Shown here: positions 18,551 to 27,176 of the stretch, piece by piece
How positions within the stretch are numbered: position 1 is the stretch's first letter
Layout: every line of letters starts with the position of its first letter
NCBI GenBank assembly: GCA_016219005.1
Contig: JACRCN010000014.1
Coordinates: forward strand, 1-64,000
From: Deltaproteobacteria bacterium
GTDB taxonomy: Bacteria > Desulfobacterota > Desulfobacteria > Desulfobacterales > SpSt-501
DNA: 64,000 nucleotides
Reading direction: 5' to 3'
Notes under the pieces: model-generated
Seen by the model: the letters and a program-made list of their open reading frames with translations, nothing else
Database searches by the model: none
What the model was told of the DNA's origin: nothing
Made by a program: the position numbers and the translations under genes

Positions 18551-19972
18551 TCATGCCCCATACTTGCGCTCGATGTAACGCCGCAGCGCCTTGTCCGTCT
18601 CGGCGGGCAGTTGCGGTTCCTGGTAGTCCTTGAGAATCTCCTTCCACTTCCGGTTGGCGCGCCGATCGATGGACATGGCCCCTTTTTGCTGCCAATTGGC
18701 GTAGGTATCCTTCTCTTCCACTATGTTGGCGTAGATCTCCTTGCGGAAATTCTGGAAGGTGTGCTTCTGGGTCAGGTATTCACCGCCGGGGCCGACCTGC
18801 CGGATCAGCTCGAAGGCCAGCCGATCCTCGTCGGCGCGCTCGCCGCGCTTGATGCGCTTGCACATGCCGCAGATCTCGTCGTCGAGGACGAATTTTTCGT
18901 AAGAGGAAACCATGTAGCCTTCGAGGATGCCGGCGGAATGCAGCACGAAATGGACTCCGGACAGTGTCGCCATCAGCTGGCTCATCATGGCTTCGAAGCC
19001 GGCCTGGGCATCCGGCAGCTTGGCGTCGGACAGTGCGCCGCCGCCGCGGCTGGGGATCCCGTAAAAGCGCGCCATCTGGGCCGTGGCGGCCGTGTTCACG
19101 GCCATTTCGGGTGCGCCGATGCTCAGGGTGCCGTAGCGCATGGCCGAGCATGAAGAGGACCCGGCGAAGACCACCGGAGTGCCCTCGCGGATCAACTGGG
19201 TCAGGACGATACCGGCCAGCACCTCTGTGTTTTGAACCACCAGGGTGCCTTCCATGGTCACCGGCGCGGTGGCGCCGGCAATGGACAGGGAGGAGATCAG
19301 CTGGGGCATGCCGGACTTGGCGTACTCCATGATCGCGCCCAGCATGCGGTCGTCATAGGCGAGCGGCGTGCGCGCGCACAGGATGCTGATGATCGGCCGC
19401 TTTTCAGCCAGCTCGGCCTCGCTGCAGCCAAAGAGGATGGCGGCCATTTCGACGGTCTCCCGGGCGGCCTCGGCACCGATGGCCCCGCCCATGAAGGGCT
19501 TGTCCGAATAGCGCATGGAAGCGTACATCATCTCCGCGTTGCGCCGTTCGTGGGGGATGTCGTTGGGCTCGGCCATCATGCCGCCGGTGATGTCCATGCT
19601 GCGGCTGGCATGGCCCAGTTTGACGAAATTGATGTAATCCTCGAGCGTGGACGCCCGGCGGCCGCGATCCAGGTCCGTCACAAAGGGCGGGCCGTAACAG
19701 GGAATGAAGGCGATATGCTCGCCGCCGATGACGACGCTCTTATCCGGATTGCGGGCCTGCAGGGTGTATTGCGCGGGGGCTTTGGCCACTTGTGCTTCCA
19801 CCAGCCGGGGGGGGAAGAATACGCGCTGGCCCTCAACCTTGCACCCGGCCTTCTTCAGGACCTCGAGCGCCGGCTCAAAGCTGAAGTCGACGCCGACGGT
19901 TTCGAGCAGGCGCAGACACGTCTCGTGAATACGCCGGACTTCTTGCTCCGAGAAATATTCAAAATACCGCAT
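18551..19972 (-). CDS. MttB-superfamily methyltransferase, likely glycine-betaine type (MtgB-like)
   Basis: A 473-residue MttB-family protein without any in-frame amber codon, hence non-pyrrolysine. The C-terminal signature IRQVGPGGEYLTQKHTFQNF matches the family. Compared with the copy at 3761-5197 it is clearly diverged along its length, so the two are paralogues with possibly different substrates. Its gene is followed by its corrinoid partner and the liv importer, which makes uptake plus demethylation of a quaternary amine such as glycine betaine, proline betaine or carnitine the likely job. The residue distinguishing these substrates cannot be assigned by eye. Confidence 0.9.
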   Translation of the reverse strand: MRYFEYFSEQEVRRIHETCLRLLETVGVDFSFEPALEVLKKAGCKVEGQRVFFPPRLVEAQVAKAPAQYTLQARNPDKSVVIGGEHIAFIPCYGPPFVTDLDRGRRASTLEDYINFVKLGHASRSMDITGGMMAEPNDIPHERRNAEMMYASMRYSDKPFMGGAIGAEAARETVEMAAILFGCSEAELAEKRPIISILCARTPLAYDDRMLGAIMEYAKSGMPQLISSLSIAGATAPVTMEGTLVVQNTEVLAGIVLTQLIREGTPVVFAGSSSCSAMRYGTLSIGAPEMAVNTAATAQMARFYGIPSRGGGALSDAKLPDAQAGFEAMMSQLMATLSGVHFVLHSAGILEGYMVSSYEKFVLDDEICGMCKRIKRGERADEDRLAFELIRQVGPGGEYLTQKHTFQNFRKEIYANIVEEKDTYANWQQKGAMSIDRRANRKWKEILKDYQEPQLPAETDKALRRYIERKYGA

Positions 19973-20062
19973 GCGCCCACCTCCCTGGGGTGAAAACCAT
20001 ATCGTTTGCTGTGTGGATAGGGTTCCGTGACGCCTTCTTTGGACTGCGAGGGCCCCCCGCCG

Positions 20063-20956
20063 CTACCGCGCCACCCGACCGACCCCCAACTCTTCCCGGG
20101 CAAAGCGGATGCTTTGCACTACGGATTCATATTCGCGGCGCCGGGCCTCCGCCGGCCCGTCGGGGCCGGGATCGAGCTCGATTTCCAGGTTCAACCGCCG
20201 CATGTTGGGATTGCTGCGAATGACCTGGTAGGCTTCCCGCATGGGTACGTCCCCGGTGCCGGTCGCCACCCCGCAGATCCGGCATCCATACTGTTCGAAA
20301 ACGATGCGATGGTCGGAGAAATGATTGGTGAAGGCCACCGGCGCGAGCTTACGGGTAGCCGCGAGCGGGTCTTCCCCCACCATCAGCGAATTGTTGGTGT
20401 CCACGCACCCCCCGACGCAGGGATGGTCGGCGCGATGGATCACCCACAGCACCTCGTCGCTGAAGGCCTCGGTGTGGTTCTCGAAGCAAAGCCGCACGCC
20501 GGCACCCTCGGCCAGCGGAGCTGCCGCCGCGGCCAGGCGGGCGACGCGTTCGAGCTGCGGGATCACCCGGGGATGGAAGGCCGAACCGCAAACCGGGTGC
20601 GGACGATGCAAGTCCATGGACACCTTGGCGATGTCCGATCCGATCTTCTCGGCGATGGCGATCCCTTCCTCCAGGGTGTTCGTCAGGCGGGGGTCGTAGG
20701 AGGAGGCATCCAAGGAAAAGTTGTACTCCAGGTAAAGCCCCCGCTCCTCTGCCGCCCGCCGGACGTCCTTCAGGTGCGCATTGTCGGTGGCGCCCAAGTC
20801 AACGGCCGTCAGGTGCAGCCCTTCCAGGCCGAGCTTCCTGGCCTCGTCCATGAGACCGAAGATATCCCAGACCCGTTCCCAGGCCAGTTGGTGTCCACCC
20901 CAGTTCTGCCCCATGCCGTGCAGGTGGAAACTGTAGGTGTGCAGACCCAACAGCAT
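20063..20956 (-). CDS. Sugar-phosphate isomerase/epimerase-like TIM barrel protein (AP endonuclease family 2 fold)
   Basis: A 297-residue protein of the xylose-isomerase-like TIM barrel family (PF01261). It begins LLGLHTYSFHLHGMG and shows the metal-ligand style strands LCFENHTEAF, GCVDTNNSLM, TNHFSDHR and LNLEIEL, with Glu, Asp, His and Glu in the expected places. Family members isomerise or epimerise sugars and inositols. It is the first gene upstream of the second MttB gene (90 bp) in the same direction. A role in handling a polyol or sugar-like part of a methylated substrate is possible but unproven. Confidence 0.85.
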   Translation of the reverse strand: MLLGLHTYSFHLHGMGQNWGGHQLAWERVWDIFGLMDEARKLGLEGLHLTAVDLGATDNAHLKDVRRAAEERGLYLEYNFSLDASSYDPRLTNTLEEGIAIAEKIGSDIAKVSMDLHRPHPVCGSAFHPRVIPQLERVARLAAAAAPLAEGAGVRLCFENHTEAFSDEVLWVIHRADHPCVGGCVDTNNSLMVGEDPLAATRKLAPVAFTNHFSDHRIVFEQYGCRICGVATGTGDVPMREAYQVIRSNPNMRRLNLEIELDPGPDGPAEARRREYESVVQSIRFAREELGVGRVAR

Positions 20957-20980
20957 GCGACCTCCTTTATTGACAACTGC

Positions 20981-21016
20981 GTAAGAAGCCCAATTCCGGC
21001 GTTGCGTTTCGCCCCG
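20981..21016. repeat. Family A repeat fragment (half copy, reverse orientation)
   Basis: About 35 bases beginning GTAAGAAGCCCAATTCCGGC match the right end of the family A element at 60719-60843 read on its other strand (GTCAGAAGCCCAATTTCGGC). The match stops inside, so this is a partial copy. It lies between the isomerase gene and the DUF2284 gene. Confidence 0.5.
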
Positions 21017-21037
21017 CGCTCGCTGCAGCTAACGTTG

Positions 21038-21072
21038 AAATCAGCGGCACGGTTTTTTGCGTCCGCTGATTT
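21038..21072. repeat. Inverted repeat downstream of the DUF2284 gene
   Basis: AAATCAGCGG (21038-21047) and CCGCTGATTT (21063-21072) form a 10-bp stem with a 15-base loop. It lies about 40 bp past the stop of the DUF2284 gene. On the minus strand it lacks a T-run, so it could be a weak terminator or a remnant of the adjacent repeat. Confidence 0.5.
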
Positions 21073-21114
21073 TATTGGTTCGCTCATTGATGCAATTTGT
21101 ATGAACCAGTTCTC

Positions 21115-21621
21115 CTATTCAATAAGGACAAATCCGTATCGGTTTTGAACATCCTCTTTGTTTTGAAGTACATTGCATGGCAACCCCTGGTTCCTTGCCG
21201 TTTTGTACACATCAATACCAAAACTTTGATCACAGGGTCTTACTTTCTCTGGGGTTGGACAGGATTTGCCCTGATCGACTGCACAGCTTTTACAAAGCTT
21301 GCAAGATCTGATTGCAAAAGAAAAATAGCACCCATCGAGAAACGCGGACCTTTCAATCTCAAGAACCGCTTTGCTCAATTCCCTTGCATCATGGGAATGG
21401 ACAAGCAAAATATTCTGGTATGCTTTAATCATTTCAGCTCGTTCCTGATATGATGTATTCCTTGTATTACATTTTATTGTTTGATTGAAAAAGTCTTCAC
21501 ACCCCCACCTACACTTCAATATAGCCCTAATGTCAAAATGTATGTCGTCAGGGGAGATGATTCTGGCATTAGCCATTTTTAGCTCTTTTGCCATTTGAAT
21601 GTATTTATCCAACTTTGACAC
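21115..21621 (-). CDS. DUF2284 predicted metal-binding protein, AT-rich
   Basis: A 168-residue cysteine-rich protein. The segment CKLCKSCAVDQGKSC followed by P-rich EKVRPCDQSFGIDV is the hallmark of DUF2284 (a predicted metal or Fe-S binding family), and further cysteines occur at RWGC and IKC. Its coding sequence is much more AT-rich than its neighbours and uses many A/T-ending codons, which suggests recent acquisition. It lies between the isomerase gene and the AOR operon, all on the minus strand. DUF2284 proteins have no established activity. Confidence 0.8.
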   Translation of the reverse strand: MSKLDKYIQMAKELKMANARIISPDDIHFDIRAILKCRWGCEDFFNQTIKCNTRNTSYQERAEMIKAYQNILLVHSHDARELSKAVLEIERSAFLDGCYFSFAIRSCKLCKSCAVDQGKSCPTPEKVRPCDQSFGIDVYKTARNQGLPCNVLQNKEDVQNRYGFVLIE

Positions 21622-21703
21622 AGTTCTCCTCCAAGTTGTTAGACCGAACTGTGAGTACGCCTCACTCGTCGGGACCTCGTGCGTCTTGAATAAGAAGTCA
21701 TCC

Positions 21704-23617
21704 TTACATGGCGCCGATGGCCTCGGCCGCCTCGGGCAATCCGCAGCGCAGCAGCGTGGCCCGGGTGGGAATGCCGTTGGCGTCCCAGCCCCGCGCCTGG
21801 TAATACCAGTCCAGTAACTGATCCAGTTTCTCCTTGGAAAGGAAGTACCCCGCGCTGGGGCCGTCCGGGATGGGTTCGCTGTAAAAGCGCGCCGGCGGGT
21901 AGTCCCACGCGCGGCCGAAGCCGGGGATTTCGCGTATGGAAATGACGCGGGTCAGATTCCAGATGCGCTCGCTGATTCCCAGCATCTCATCCCAGGAGAG
22001 CTTGCGGCCGGTGATGCGGTGAAAGAGCGTCTCGTAGTGGTGTTCCTCAAACCCCAGCTCCATGTACTGAAGCCGGCAGACGCCGAGTGCATCGAAGAGC
22101 GGACGGGTGTGCTGCGAGTCGATCACGTAGCGGGCGCATTCGGGCCTGATCACGGCCGGCGGCTGCTTGGCGCCGCCGCGGCCCGAGCTGATCAGGTCGT
22201 GCACGCTGGTCCAGGCGCCGGCTAAATCGTGGCCCAGCACCCAGGCGCGGGAGTGATGGGCGCCCACGTCCGCCGTCATGTAGGCCAGCATCATGGCTGG
22301 GGCGTTGCGGGTTTCGTAACCGGTCCACTCCAGGCCTTTCACGTGGATGGCGAAGCATTCGGAACCCTGCCCGATCTCCCGGGCCGCGCGCTTGACCCCC
22401 TCGGCCAGGAGATCCCCGATGCCGTCGCGCACGGCGATCCTGCGCAGCAGGTAGGCAACACTTTCCAGATCGGCGAACGCGATGGGCCGGCCGATCCGGC
22501 TTTCGGCGATCAGGCCTTTTTCGAAGCATTCGATGGCCCAGGAGATCACCGCGCCGGCCGAGATGGTGTCGATGCCGAGCTCATCGCACAGGTAGTTGGC
22601 ATAAGCTACTTCTTCTATGCTCGGCAGCAGGCAGTTGCCGCCGAAAAGGGCGATGGTTTCATATTCCGGCCCTTCGACATAGGCTTCGCCCATTCGGGTT
22701 TTGGTATGGCCGTATTTGCCGCAGGGAGTGGGGCAGCAATAGCAACCCTTGTCGGTGATTTTGAGCCGCTCCAGTACCGCCTTGCCGTTGATGCGGGCGG
22801 AATGGCCGGCAAAAGACGTCTTGAAATTGCGGGTCGGGAACACCCCGACCTCGTTGCACCAGTTGGTGATGCCCGCGGTTCCCTCAGGCGTCCAGGCCTT
22901 GAATCCGGTCTTTTCGGAGACTTTCCGAAAGGCTTCCTTGCCGGCGGCGAACGCCTCGGCCACATCGGGAACCGGCAGGCTTCCGCTGCCCCTGACGGCA
23001 ATCGCCTTGATGTTCTTGGACCCTAAAACGGCGCCGATCCCGGTACGGCCGGCCTGCCGTCCGAAATCATGGGAGATGCAGGCATAGCGCACCCGGTGCT
23101 CGCCGGCCGGCCCGATGGTCAGAACCTGGAAATCTTCGCCCACCTCGGTCTTGAGCTGCTTTTCGGCGCTGAGCGCACCCTGGCCCCAGAGGTGTTGCGC
23201 CGGCCGGATTTCGGCCTTCTGGTCGTCGATCAGCAGATAGCTTGGTCTTGCGGCGCGGCCGCTGAGCACCAGCACGTCCTGGCCGGCATACTTCAGGGCC
23301 GGGCCGAAATGGCCGCCCATGTTGCTGTCGGCATAACCGCCGGTGGCCGGAGACTTGGTCCCGAAATGGGTCTTGCCGCTGGATGGCAGCAGATGGCCGC
23401 TCAAAGGCCCGGTGGCGATGACCAGCAGATTCTCCGCGCTGAAGGGATCGATGCCCGGCGGCAGCTCGTCGAACAGCAGCTTGGCGACGAATCCGCGGCC
23501 GCCGAGGTAGCGTTGCGCCAAATCCTCGTCCAGAGGTTCTTTCCGGACCTCGCCGTGGGTCAGGTCGACGCGCAGTATCCACCCGCTGTAGCCGTAAAGA
23601 AATTTATTCTTTTTCAC
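21704..23617 (-). CDS. aor: Tungsten-type aldehyde:ferredoxin oxidoreductase
   Basis: The open frame extends to 23854, but the upstream part overlaps the polyferredoxin gene out of frame; the GTG at 23617 overlaps that gene's TGA (GTGA) and gives a normal 637-residue AOR starting with KKNKFLYGYSGWILRVDL. Family features are GGRGFVAKLL, GPLSGHLLPSSGKTHFGTKSP, the cluster motif CYCCPTPC (CxxCxxxC) and the distal cysteine in DALGVC. AORs bind a tungsten-bis-pterin cofactor and oxidise aldehydes to acids, or the reverse, using ferredoxin. The four-cluster ferredoxin encoded upstream is the probable electron carrier. Oxidation of formaldehyde or another aldehyde made by the amine-demethylating enzymes is a plausible but inferred role. 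Confidence 0.93.
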   Translation of the reverse strand: MKKNKFLYGYSGWILRVDLTHGEVRKEPLDEDLAQRYLGGRGFVAKLLFDELPPGIDPFSAENLLVIATGPLSGHLLPSSGKTHFGTKSPATGGYADSNMGGHFGPALKYAGQDVLVLSGRAARPSYLLIDDQKAEIRPAQHLWGQGALSAEKQLKTEVGEDFQVLTIGPAGEHRVRYACISHDFGRQAGRTGIGAVLGSKNIKAIAVRGSGSLPVPDVAEAFAAGKEAFRKVSEKTGFKAWTPEGTAGITNWCNEVGVFPTRNFKTSFAGHSARINGKAVLERLKITDKGCYCCPTPCGKYGHTKTRMGEAYVEGPEYETIALFGGNCLLPSIEEVAYANYLCDELGIDTISAGAVISWAIECFEKGLIAESRIGRPIAFADLESVAYLLRRIAVRDGIGDLLAEGVKRAAREIGQGSECFAIHVKGLEWTGYETRNAPAMMLAYMTADVGAHHSRAWVLGHDLAGAWTSVHDLISSGRGGAKQPPAVIRPECARYVIDSQHTRPLFDALGVCRLQYMELGFEEHHYETLFHRITGRKLSWDEMLGISERIWNLTRVISIREIPGFGRAWDYPPARFYSEPIPDGPSAGYFLSKEKLDQLLDWYYQARGWDANGIPTRATLLRCGLPEAAEAIGAM

Positions 23618-24015
23618 CGGGCACTCTCCCGGGTTTCCACCACTGCGATGGCCTCGCGGGGGCAGATAGCGGCGCATTCGCCGCATCGCGTGCACTTGGA
23701 CGGGGTCTGGTCCCCGGGCAGCGCCATCATAACCCCGTATGGGCAGGCGTCGACACAGGTCATGCAGCTGGAGCAGCGCTCCGGTATCACGCGGTGGACT
23801 CCATCCACCTGCGCGATCGCCCCCTCCGGGCAGGCCTCCGCACAGGCGCCGCACTGATCGCAGAGATGGATCCGATAGTCGCCCGGGCCGGGAAATCGCC
23901 CCTCGATGGTCAACAGCGCCCTGGCGGGCCTGACCTCATTGAAATTGGCGATGGCGCAAGCCAGGCGGCATGCGCCGCACCCCGAGCAGTTCTGGTGGAT
24001 GGCCTTCAAATACAT
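23614..24015 (-). CDS. Polyferredoxin with four [4Fe-4S] motifs, AOR partner subunit
   Basis: A 133-residue protein with four cysteine clusters in order: CSGCGACRLAC, CDQCGACAEACP, CSSCMTCVDACP and CTRCGECAAICP. Proteins of this size next to AOR genes act as the electron-transfer subunit. It overlaps the start of aor by four bases, so the two are translationally coupled. The operon probably starts from the sigma-54-like promoter in the AT-rich stretch just upstream. Confidence 0.92.
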   Translation of the reverse strand: MYLKAIHQNCSGCGACRLACAIANFNEVRPARALLTIEGRFPGPGDYRIHLCDQCGACAEACPEGAIAQVDGVHRVIPERCSSCMTCVDACPYGVMMALPGDQTPSKCTRCGECAAICPREAIAVVETRESAR

Positions 24016-24130
24016 TGATGAAAGAAGCCTTTCACCACGATCATGTTCGTTTTTTAATTTTTAATTAGTGATTTTTTCGTGTTACATCATGGACGGTCAC
24101 AAATGATGAATGGATAACGAAACCAGACTA

Positions 24131-24146
24131 ATCAAATTTCATGCCA
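24131..24146 (-). promoter_or_regulatory. Candidate sigma-54 (-24/-12) promoter for ferredoxin-aor
   Basis: On the minus strand TGGCAT-GAAAT-TTGAT matches the sigma-54 consensus TGGCAC-N5-TTGCA with correct spacing; the deviations are T for C in the -24 box and A for the conserved C in the -12 box. It lies about 116 bp upstream of the ferredoxin start, and the gene upstream encodes a sigma-54 activator. Confidence 0.4.
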
Positions 24147-24224
24147 CAAATCAAAACGATGGGCAACTGGCTGAAAATTGACACAAAAAGTTTCATCCAC
24201 CTGCAGCGATGCGGCTATCGATTG

Positions 24225-24308
24225 GGACAATAATGTCCTTAAAAATCAGGTGAATTGCCTTATATGTCTGAATTAAATTCAATATTTTTAATAATACATT
24301 AATGTCCT
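24225..24308. promoter_or_regulatory. Candidate upstream activator sites for the adjacent sigma-54 regulator
   Basis: GGACA-ATAA-TGTCC (24225-24238) is a perfect 5+4+5 inverted repeat, and TAATGTCCT recurs exactly at 24231-24239 and 24300-24308. They lie about 80-165 bp upstream of the -24/-12 element, the usual distance for enhancer sites bound by bacterial enhancer-binding proteins. Confidence 0.4.
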
Positions 24309-24317
24309 AAATTAGGT

Positions 24318-26087
24318 CTAGTTAAGACCATGACTTTTCATTTTGCGCTGCAGGGTCTTGTAGTTCAATTTCAACGCCACAGCGGTTTTGCCCCGATGCC
24401 AGCGGTTTTGTTCCAGGGTCTTGTGGATCAGATGCTTCTCGATGGCTGTCATGCATTCATCGAGCCCCTGGTGCAGCAGTTCCATCTCGGCGAGCGCCAG
24501 CGCCCTGTCGCCGGTGGAGGGAATGGAGAGCTTGCCCATCAAATTGAGCTTGCCGAGGGTCAGGTAGCTGTGCAGCGCGTTCTGCAGCTCCCGCACGTTG
24601 CCGGGCCAATCGTATTGGACCAAGGCCTCGCGGACCCGAACGGGCAGCTCGGGCGGCGATTCGCCCGGCCGCGCGTGCCCGGCGAGAAAATGGTCGATGA
24701 GCAGCGGGATGTCTTCCTTGCGCTCGCGCAGGGGAGGGATGTGGATGGGCAGGATGCGGATCCGATAAAAAAAATCCTCCCGCATGCGCCCCTCCTTGAC
24801 GAGCTTGATCAGGTCGCGGTTGGTGGCCGCGATCACACGGAAGTCGCTCTTCTTGACTTTGGTGCCGCCCAACGGGGTGTAGCCCACCCCGTCCAGGACC
24901 CGCAGCAGCTTGACCTGCATTTCCGTGCTGATTTCACCGATCTCGTCCAGAAAGAGCGTCCCGCCGTCCGCGAGATCCAGCAGCCCGGCCTGATCTGCAT
25001 TGGCGCCGGTGAAGGCGCCCTTGAGATGTCCGAAGAACTCGCGCTCCATCAGGCTCTTGGGGATGGCGCCGCAGTTGACGGGCACGAAGGCGCGCTGCTG
25101 CTGGTCGCTCAGTTCGTGGATGGCTCTCGCCACCAGTTCCTTTCCGGAGCCGGACTCGCCGTGGATGATCACCCCGGCCTTGGAAGACGCCGCTTTGAGA
25201 ATCAGGTCGTAGACCTCCTGCATCGGAGCGCTCTTGCCGATGATCTTGCCGAACTTGTAGCGCTCGCTGATGGTGGAGCGCAGCCGCAGGTTCTCTTTGC
25301 GCAGATCGAGTTCGACCTCCTTATAGGCGGTCACATCGGTGATGAACCCTTCCAGCGCGACCAGCCGGCCGTTCTCATCGCAAACGCCCTCGCCCTGCTC
25401 CCAGACCCATTTCTCCAGGCCGTCGGCGGTGCGCACCCGGTTGATGAAGCTGAAAGGACGTTTGGCCGCCACCGATTTCTCCACCTGCCGGATCATGTCC
25501 TTGCGATCCTGAGGATGGACGATCCGCTGATAGGCGTTCGGGCCGCTGCCGAGCAGCTCGGCCGGCTCGTAGCCGAGAAGCCTGACGCTGCCCTGGCTGG
25601 CAAACTCCATGGTATAGGTTTCATCGGCCTTGCAGCGGTAGACGATCCCTGGCAGGTTGTTCATAAGGGTGCTGATCCGCCGCTGGCTTTCCAGCAGGTC
25701 GTTTTCGGCGCGTTTTTTCTCCGTGATGTCGAAGCACAGGGTCAGTTTGGAAATGGAACCGTCCGGATCGGCGATGGGGGTGGCCATGATGTAGTACCAG
25801 TGCCCGTCGCGGGGGTTCTTGTATTCATAGCGGACGGCCTGGCCATTGAAGGCCGATTGCTCCACGCACCAGGGGCAGATCCCCTCCAGCCCGTAGAGCC
25901 CCTGGTGGCATTTTTCGCCGACCACATCCCGCCCCGCAAAGTCGATCGCCTGCCGGTTGGCGAATTCGATGCGGTTGTCCGGCGAGCAGACATAGATGAA
26001 GCCCTCGAAAGCCTCCACGATGGCCTCGAAATAGGCCTGCCGGCTTTTGGCCATTTGCCCGGCTGTGCTCGGACGCCGACGGTTCAT
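24318..26087 (-). CDS. PAS-PAS-AAA+-HTH sigma-54-dependent transcriptional activator
   Basis: The frame is open to 26213, but the ATG at 26087 has AGGAT 6 bases before it and starts the conserved part, giving 589 residues. Two PAS domains (about 15-125 and 135-255) precede an AAA+ domain with Walker A GESGSGKE, GAFTGA loop and Walker B GGTLFLDEIGE (285-515), and a Fis-type HTH ends the protein (NRWHRGKTAVALKLNYKTL). The first PAS carries GEKCHQ...GICPWCVEQ, a Cys-rich insertion common in deltaproteobacterial PAS sensors, possibly binding a cofactor. The gene lies directly upstream of ferredoxin-aor, in whose leader a -24/-12 element and inverted repeats occur, so it likely activates that operon. 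Confidence 0.92.
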   Translation of the reverse strand: MNRRRPSTAGQMAKSRQAYFEAIVEAFEGFIYVCSPDNRIEFANRQAIDFAGRDVVGEKCHQGLYGLEGICPWCVEQSAFNGQAVRYEYKNPRDGHWYYIMATPIADPDGSISKLTLCFDITEKKRAENDLLESQRRISTLMNNLPGIVYRCKADETYTMEFASQGSVRLLGYEPAELLGSGPNAYQRIVHPQDRKDMIRQVEKSVAAKRPFSFINRVRTADGLEKWVWEQGEGVCDENGRLVALEGFITDVTAYKEVELDLRKENLRLRSTISERYKFGKIIGKSAPMQEVYDLILKAASSKAGVIIHGESGSGKELVARAIHELSDQQQRAFVPVNCGAIPKSLMEREFFGHLKGAFTGANADQAGLLDLADGGTLFLDEIGEISTEMQVKLLRVLDGVGYTPLGGTKVKKSDFRVIAATNRDLIKLVKEGRMREDFFYRIRILPIHIPPLRERKEDIPLLIDHFLAGHARPGESPPELPVRVREALVQYDWPGNVRELQNALHSYLTLGKLNLMGKLSIPSTGDRALALAEMELLHQGLDECMTAIEKHLIHKTLEQNRWHRGKTAVALKLNYKTLQRKMKSHGLN

Positions 26088-26276
26088 TTGCGATCCTGCC
26101 TTCCCGCCCGATGGTCGTTGCGGTCGATGATCACCCCTTCTCCGAAACCGTTGCAGACCGGCAGCAGGTCGCCGCAATCCAGATCCGGCAATAGGGGGGC
26201 AAAGCTCCGGCATGCCGACATCCCGGATGACTCTTTTTTAAGGATCATCTCCCGTGCAGCGGGCATGGTCCGCGCC

Positions 26277-27176
26277 TTAGAGCATTTTTATTCGATCGGC
26301 ATACATGCTGAACAGAATATCGTTTTCGCGGTAGACCTGTTCGAGCCGCTCCTGGTGGGCCTTGAGCCTTTCATCCTTGAGGGTGGCCAGTTCGAGAATC
26401 AGGTAGTTGATGATGCAGGCGATGGCCGTGGGGTAGCCAATGAGCGGGATGGACTTGGACGGCGCAACCAGGCTGCCGTGCGCAAAAGGAATCAGGGGGC
26501 AAAGGGTGCTGTCGGTGATCACCATCAGCGTGTGATCGAGCCGCCGGGCCACCTTGCCCATGCGGATCAGCTCGTTCGGGTAGCGCGAGACGGCAAAAAG
26601 CACCACCAGGCTTTTGTCCGGTGCGTTGTTGAGCCAGTCGATGGCCGCGCTGTCGCTGCCCTTGAGGATATGAACCCCCTTGCGCACCTTGGTGAGCGAC
26701 CAGCCCAGATAATAGGCGAAGGCAAAGGATATCCTGGAGCCGATCACATACACGGCCGGGCTTTCCCGCAGGTGGGCCACCAGTTGGCCCAGCACCTCCA
26801 TGTCAATGGTTTCGTAGAGCTGCCTCAGATTGCTCATCTCCTCCAGCAGCACATGCTGCAGGCGGGCCGAGCCGGGCCCGTTCATCCCGGGCAGATCCAC
26901 GCGATCCGGCAGCGAGAGCCCCGTGTCGACGAAGTCCCTGAGGGCCTGCAGGAAATCGGCGTAGCCGTCGAAGTCCAATTGGCTGACGAAGCGGACCACG
27001 GTCGCTTCGCTGACCCGGCAGGCCTCGGCCAGTTCCTTGGTGGTCATGAAGACGGCCTTGCGCGGGTGCTGGATGATGAAGTCACCCAGGACTCTCCCCT
27101 TGGGCGTCAGGGCTTCCCGGTGGTCGATGATTCTCTTGATCACCGGGTGGGCGGAATGCTCGGACATAGTTGACAT
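26277..27176 (-). CDS. RpiR/MurR-family transcriptional regulator
   Basis: A 299-residue regulator with an N-terminal HTH_6 domain (TTKELAEACRVSEATVVRFVSQLDFDGY) and a C-terminal SIS domain (YVIGSRISFAFAYYLGWSL, VVLFAVSRYPNELI, VITDSTLCPL). RpiR proteins normally sense phosphosugars with the SIS domain. It is transcribed away from soxBDAG with 226 bp between, so it probably controls those genes and itself. The absence of any sugar pathway here suggests a different ligand, which is an inference. The ATG at 27176 is used; a second ATG three codons in is also possible. Confidence 0.92.
   Translation of the reverse strand: MSTMSEHSAHPVIKRIIDHREALTPKGRVLGDFIIQHPRKAVFMTTKELAEACRVSEATVVRFVSQLDFDGYADFLQALRDFVDTGLSLPDRVDLPGMNGPGSARLQHVLLEEMSNLRQLYETIDMEVLGQLVAHLRESPAVYVIGSRISFAFAYYLGWSLTKVRKGVHILKGSDSAAIDWLNNAPDKSLVVLFAVSRYPNELIRMGKVARRLDHTLMVITDSTLCPLIPFAHGSLVAPSKSIPLIGYPTAIACIINYLILELATLKDERLKAHQERLEQVYRENDILFSMYADRIKML

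Larger units (their letters stand above)
24016..24317. other. AT-rich regulatory region upstream of the ferredoxin-aor operon
   Basis: 302 bp without a gene, markedly more AT-rich than the surroundings. It contains a sigma-54-like promoter (24131-24146), an inverted repeat GGACA-N4-TGTCC (24225-24238), a second copy of TAATGTCCT (24300-24308) and an inverted repeat CCTAA-A-TTAGG overlapping it. No small ORF with a ribosome site was seen. Confidence 0.6.

Noticed and set aside
3761-19972. Pyrrolysine usage in the MttB homologues
   Set aside because: Neither gene has an in-frame amber codon, and no pylTSBCD genes were seen.
17765-20062. Cobalamin riboswitch before the corrinoid protein or methyltransferase genes
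   Set aside because: The gaps are under 100 bp and no B12-box-like or conserved stem elements were found.
23618-23854. N-terminal extension of the AOR gene
   Set aside because: Overlaps the polyferredoxin gene out of frame; GTG at 23617 with the GTGA overlap fits better.
24330-27173. 947-codon plus-strand open frame
   Set aside because: Lies opposite the PAS/sigma-54 regulator and the RpiR gene, both of which have full domain motifs. It is a shadow.
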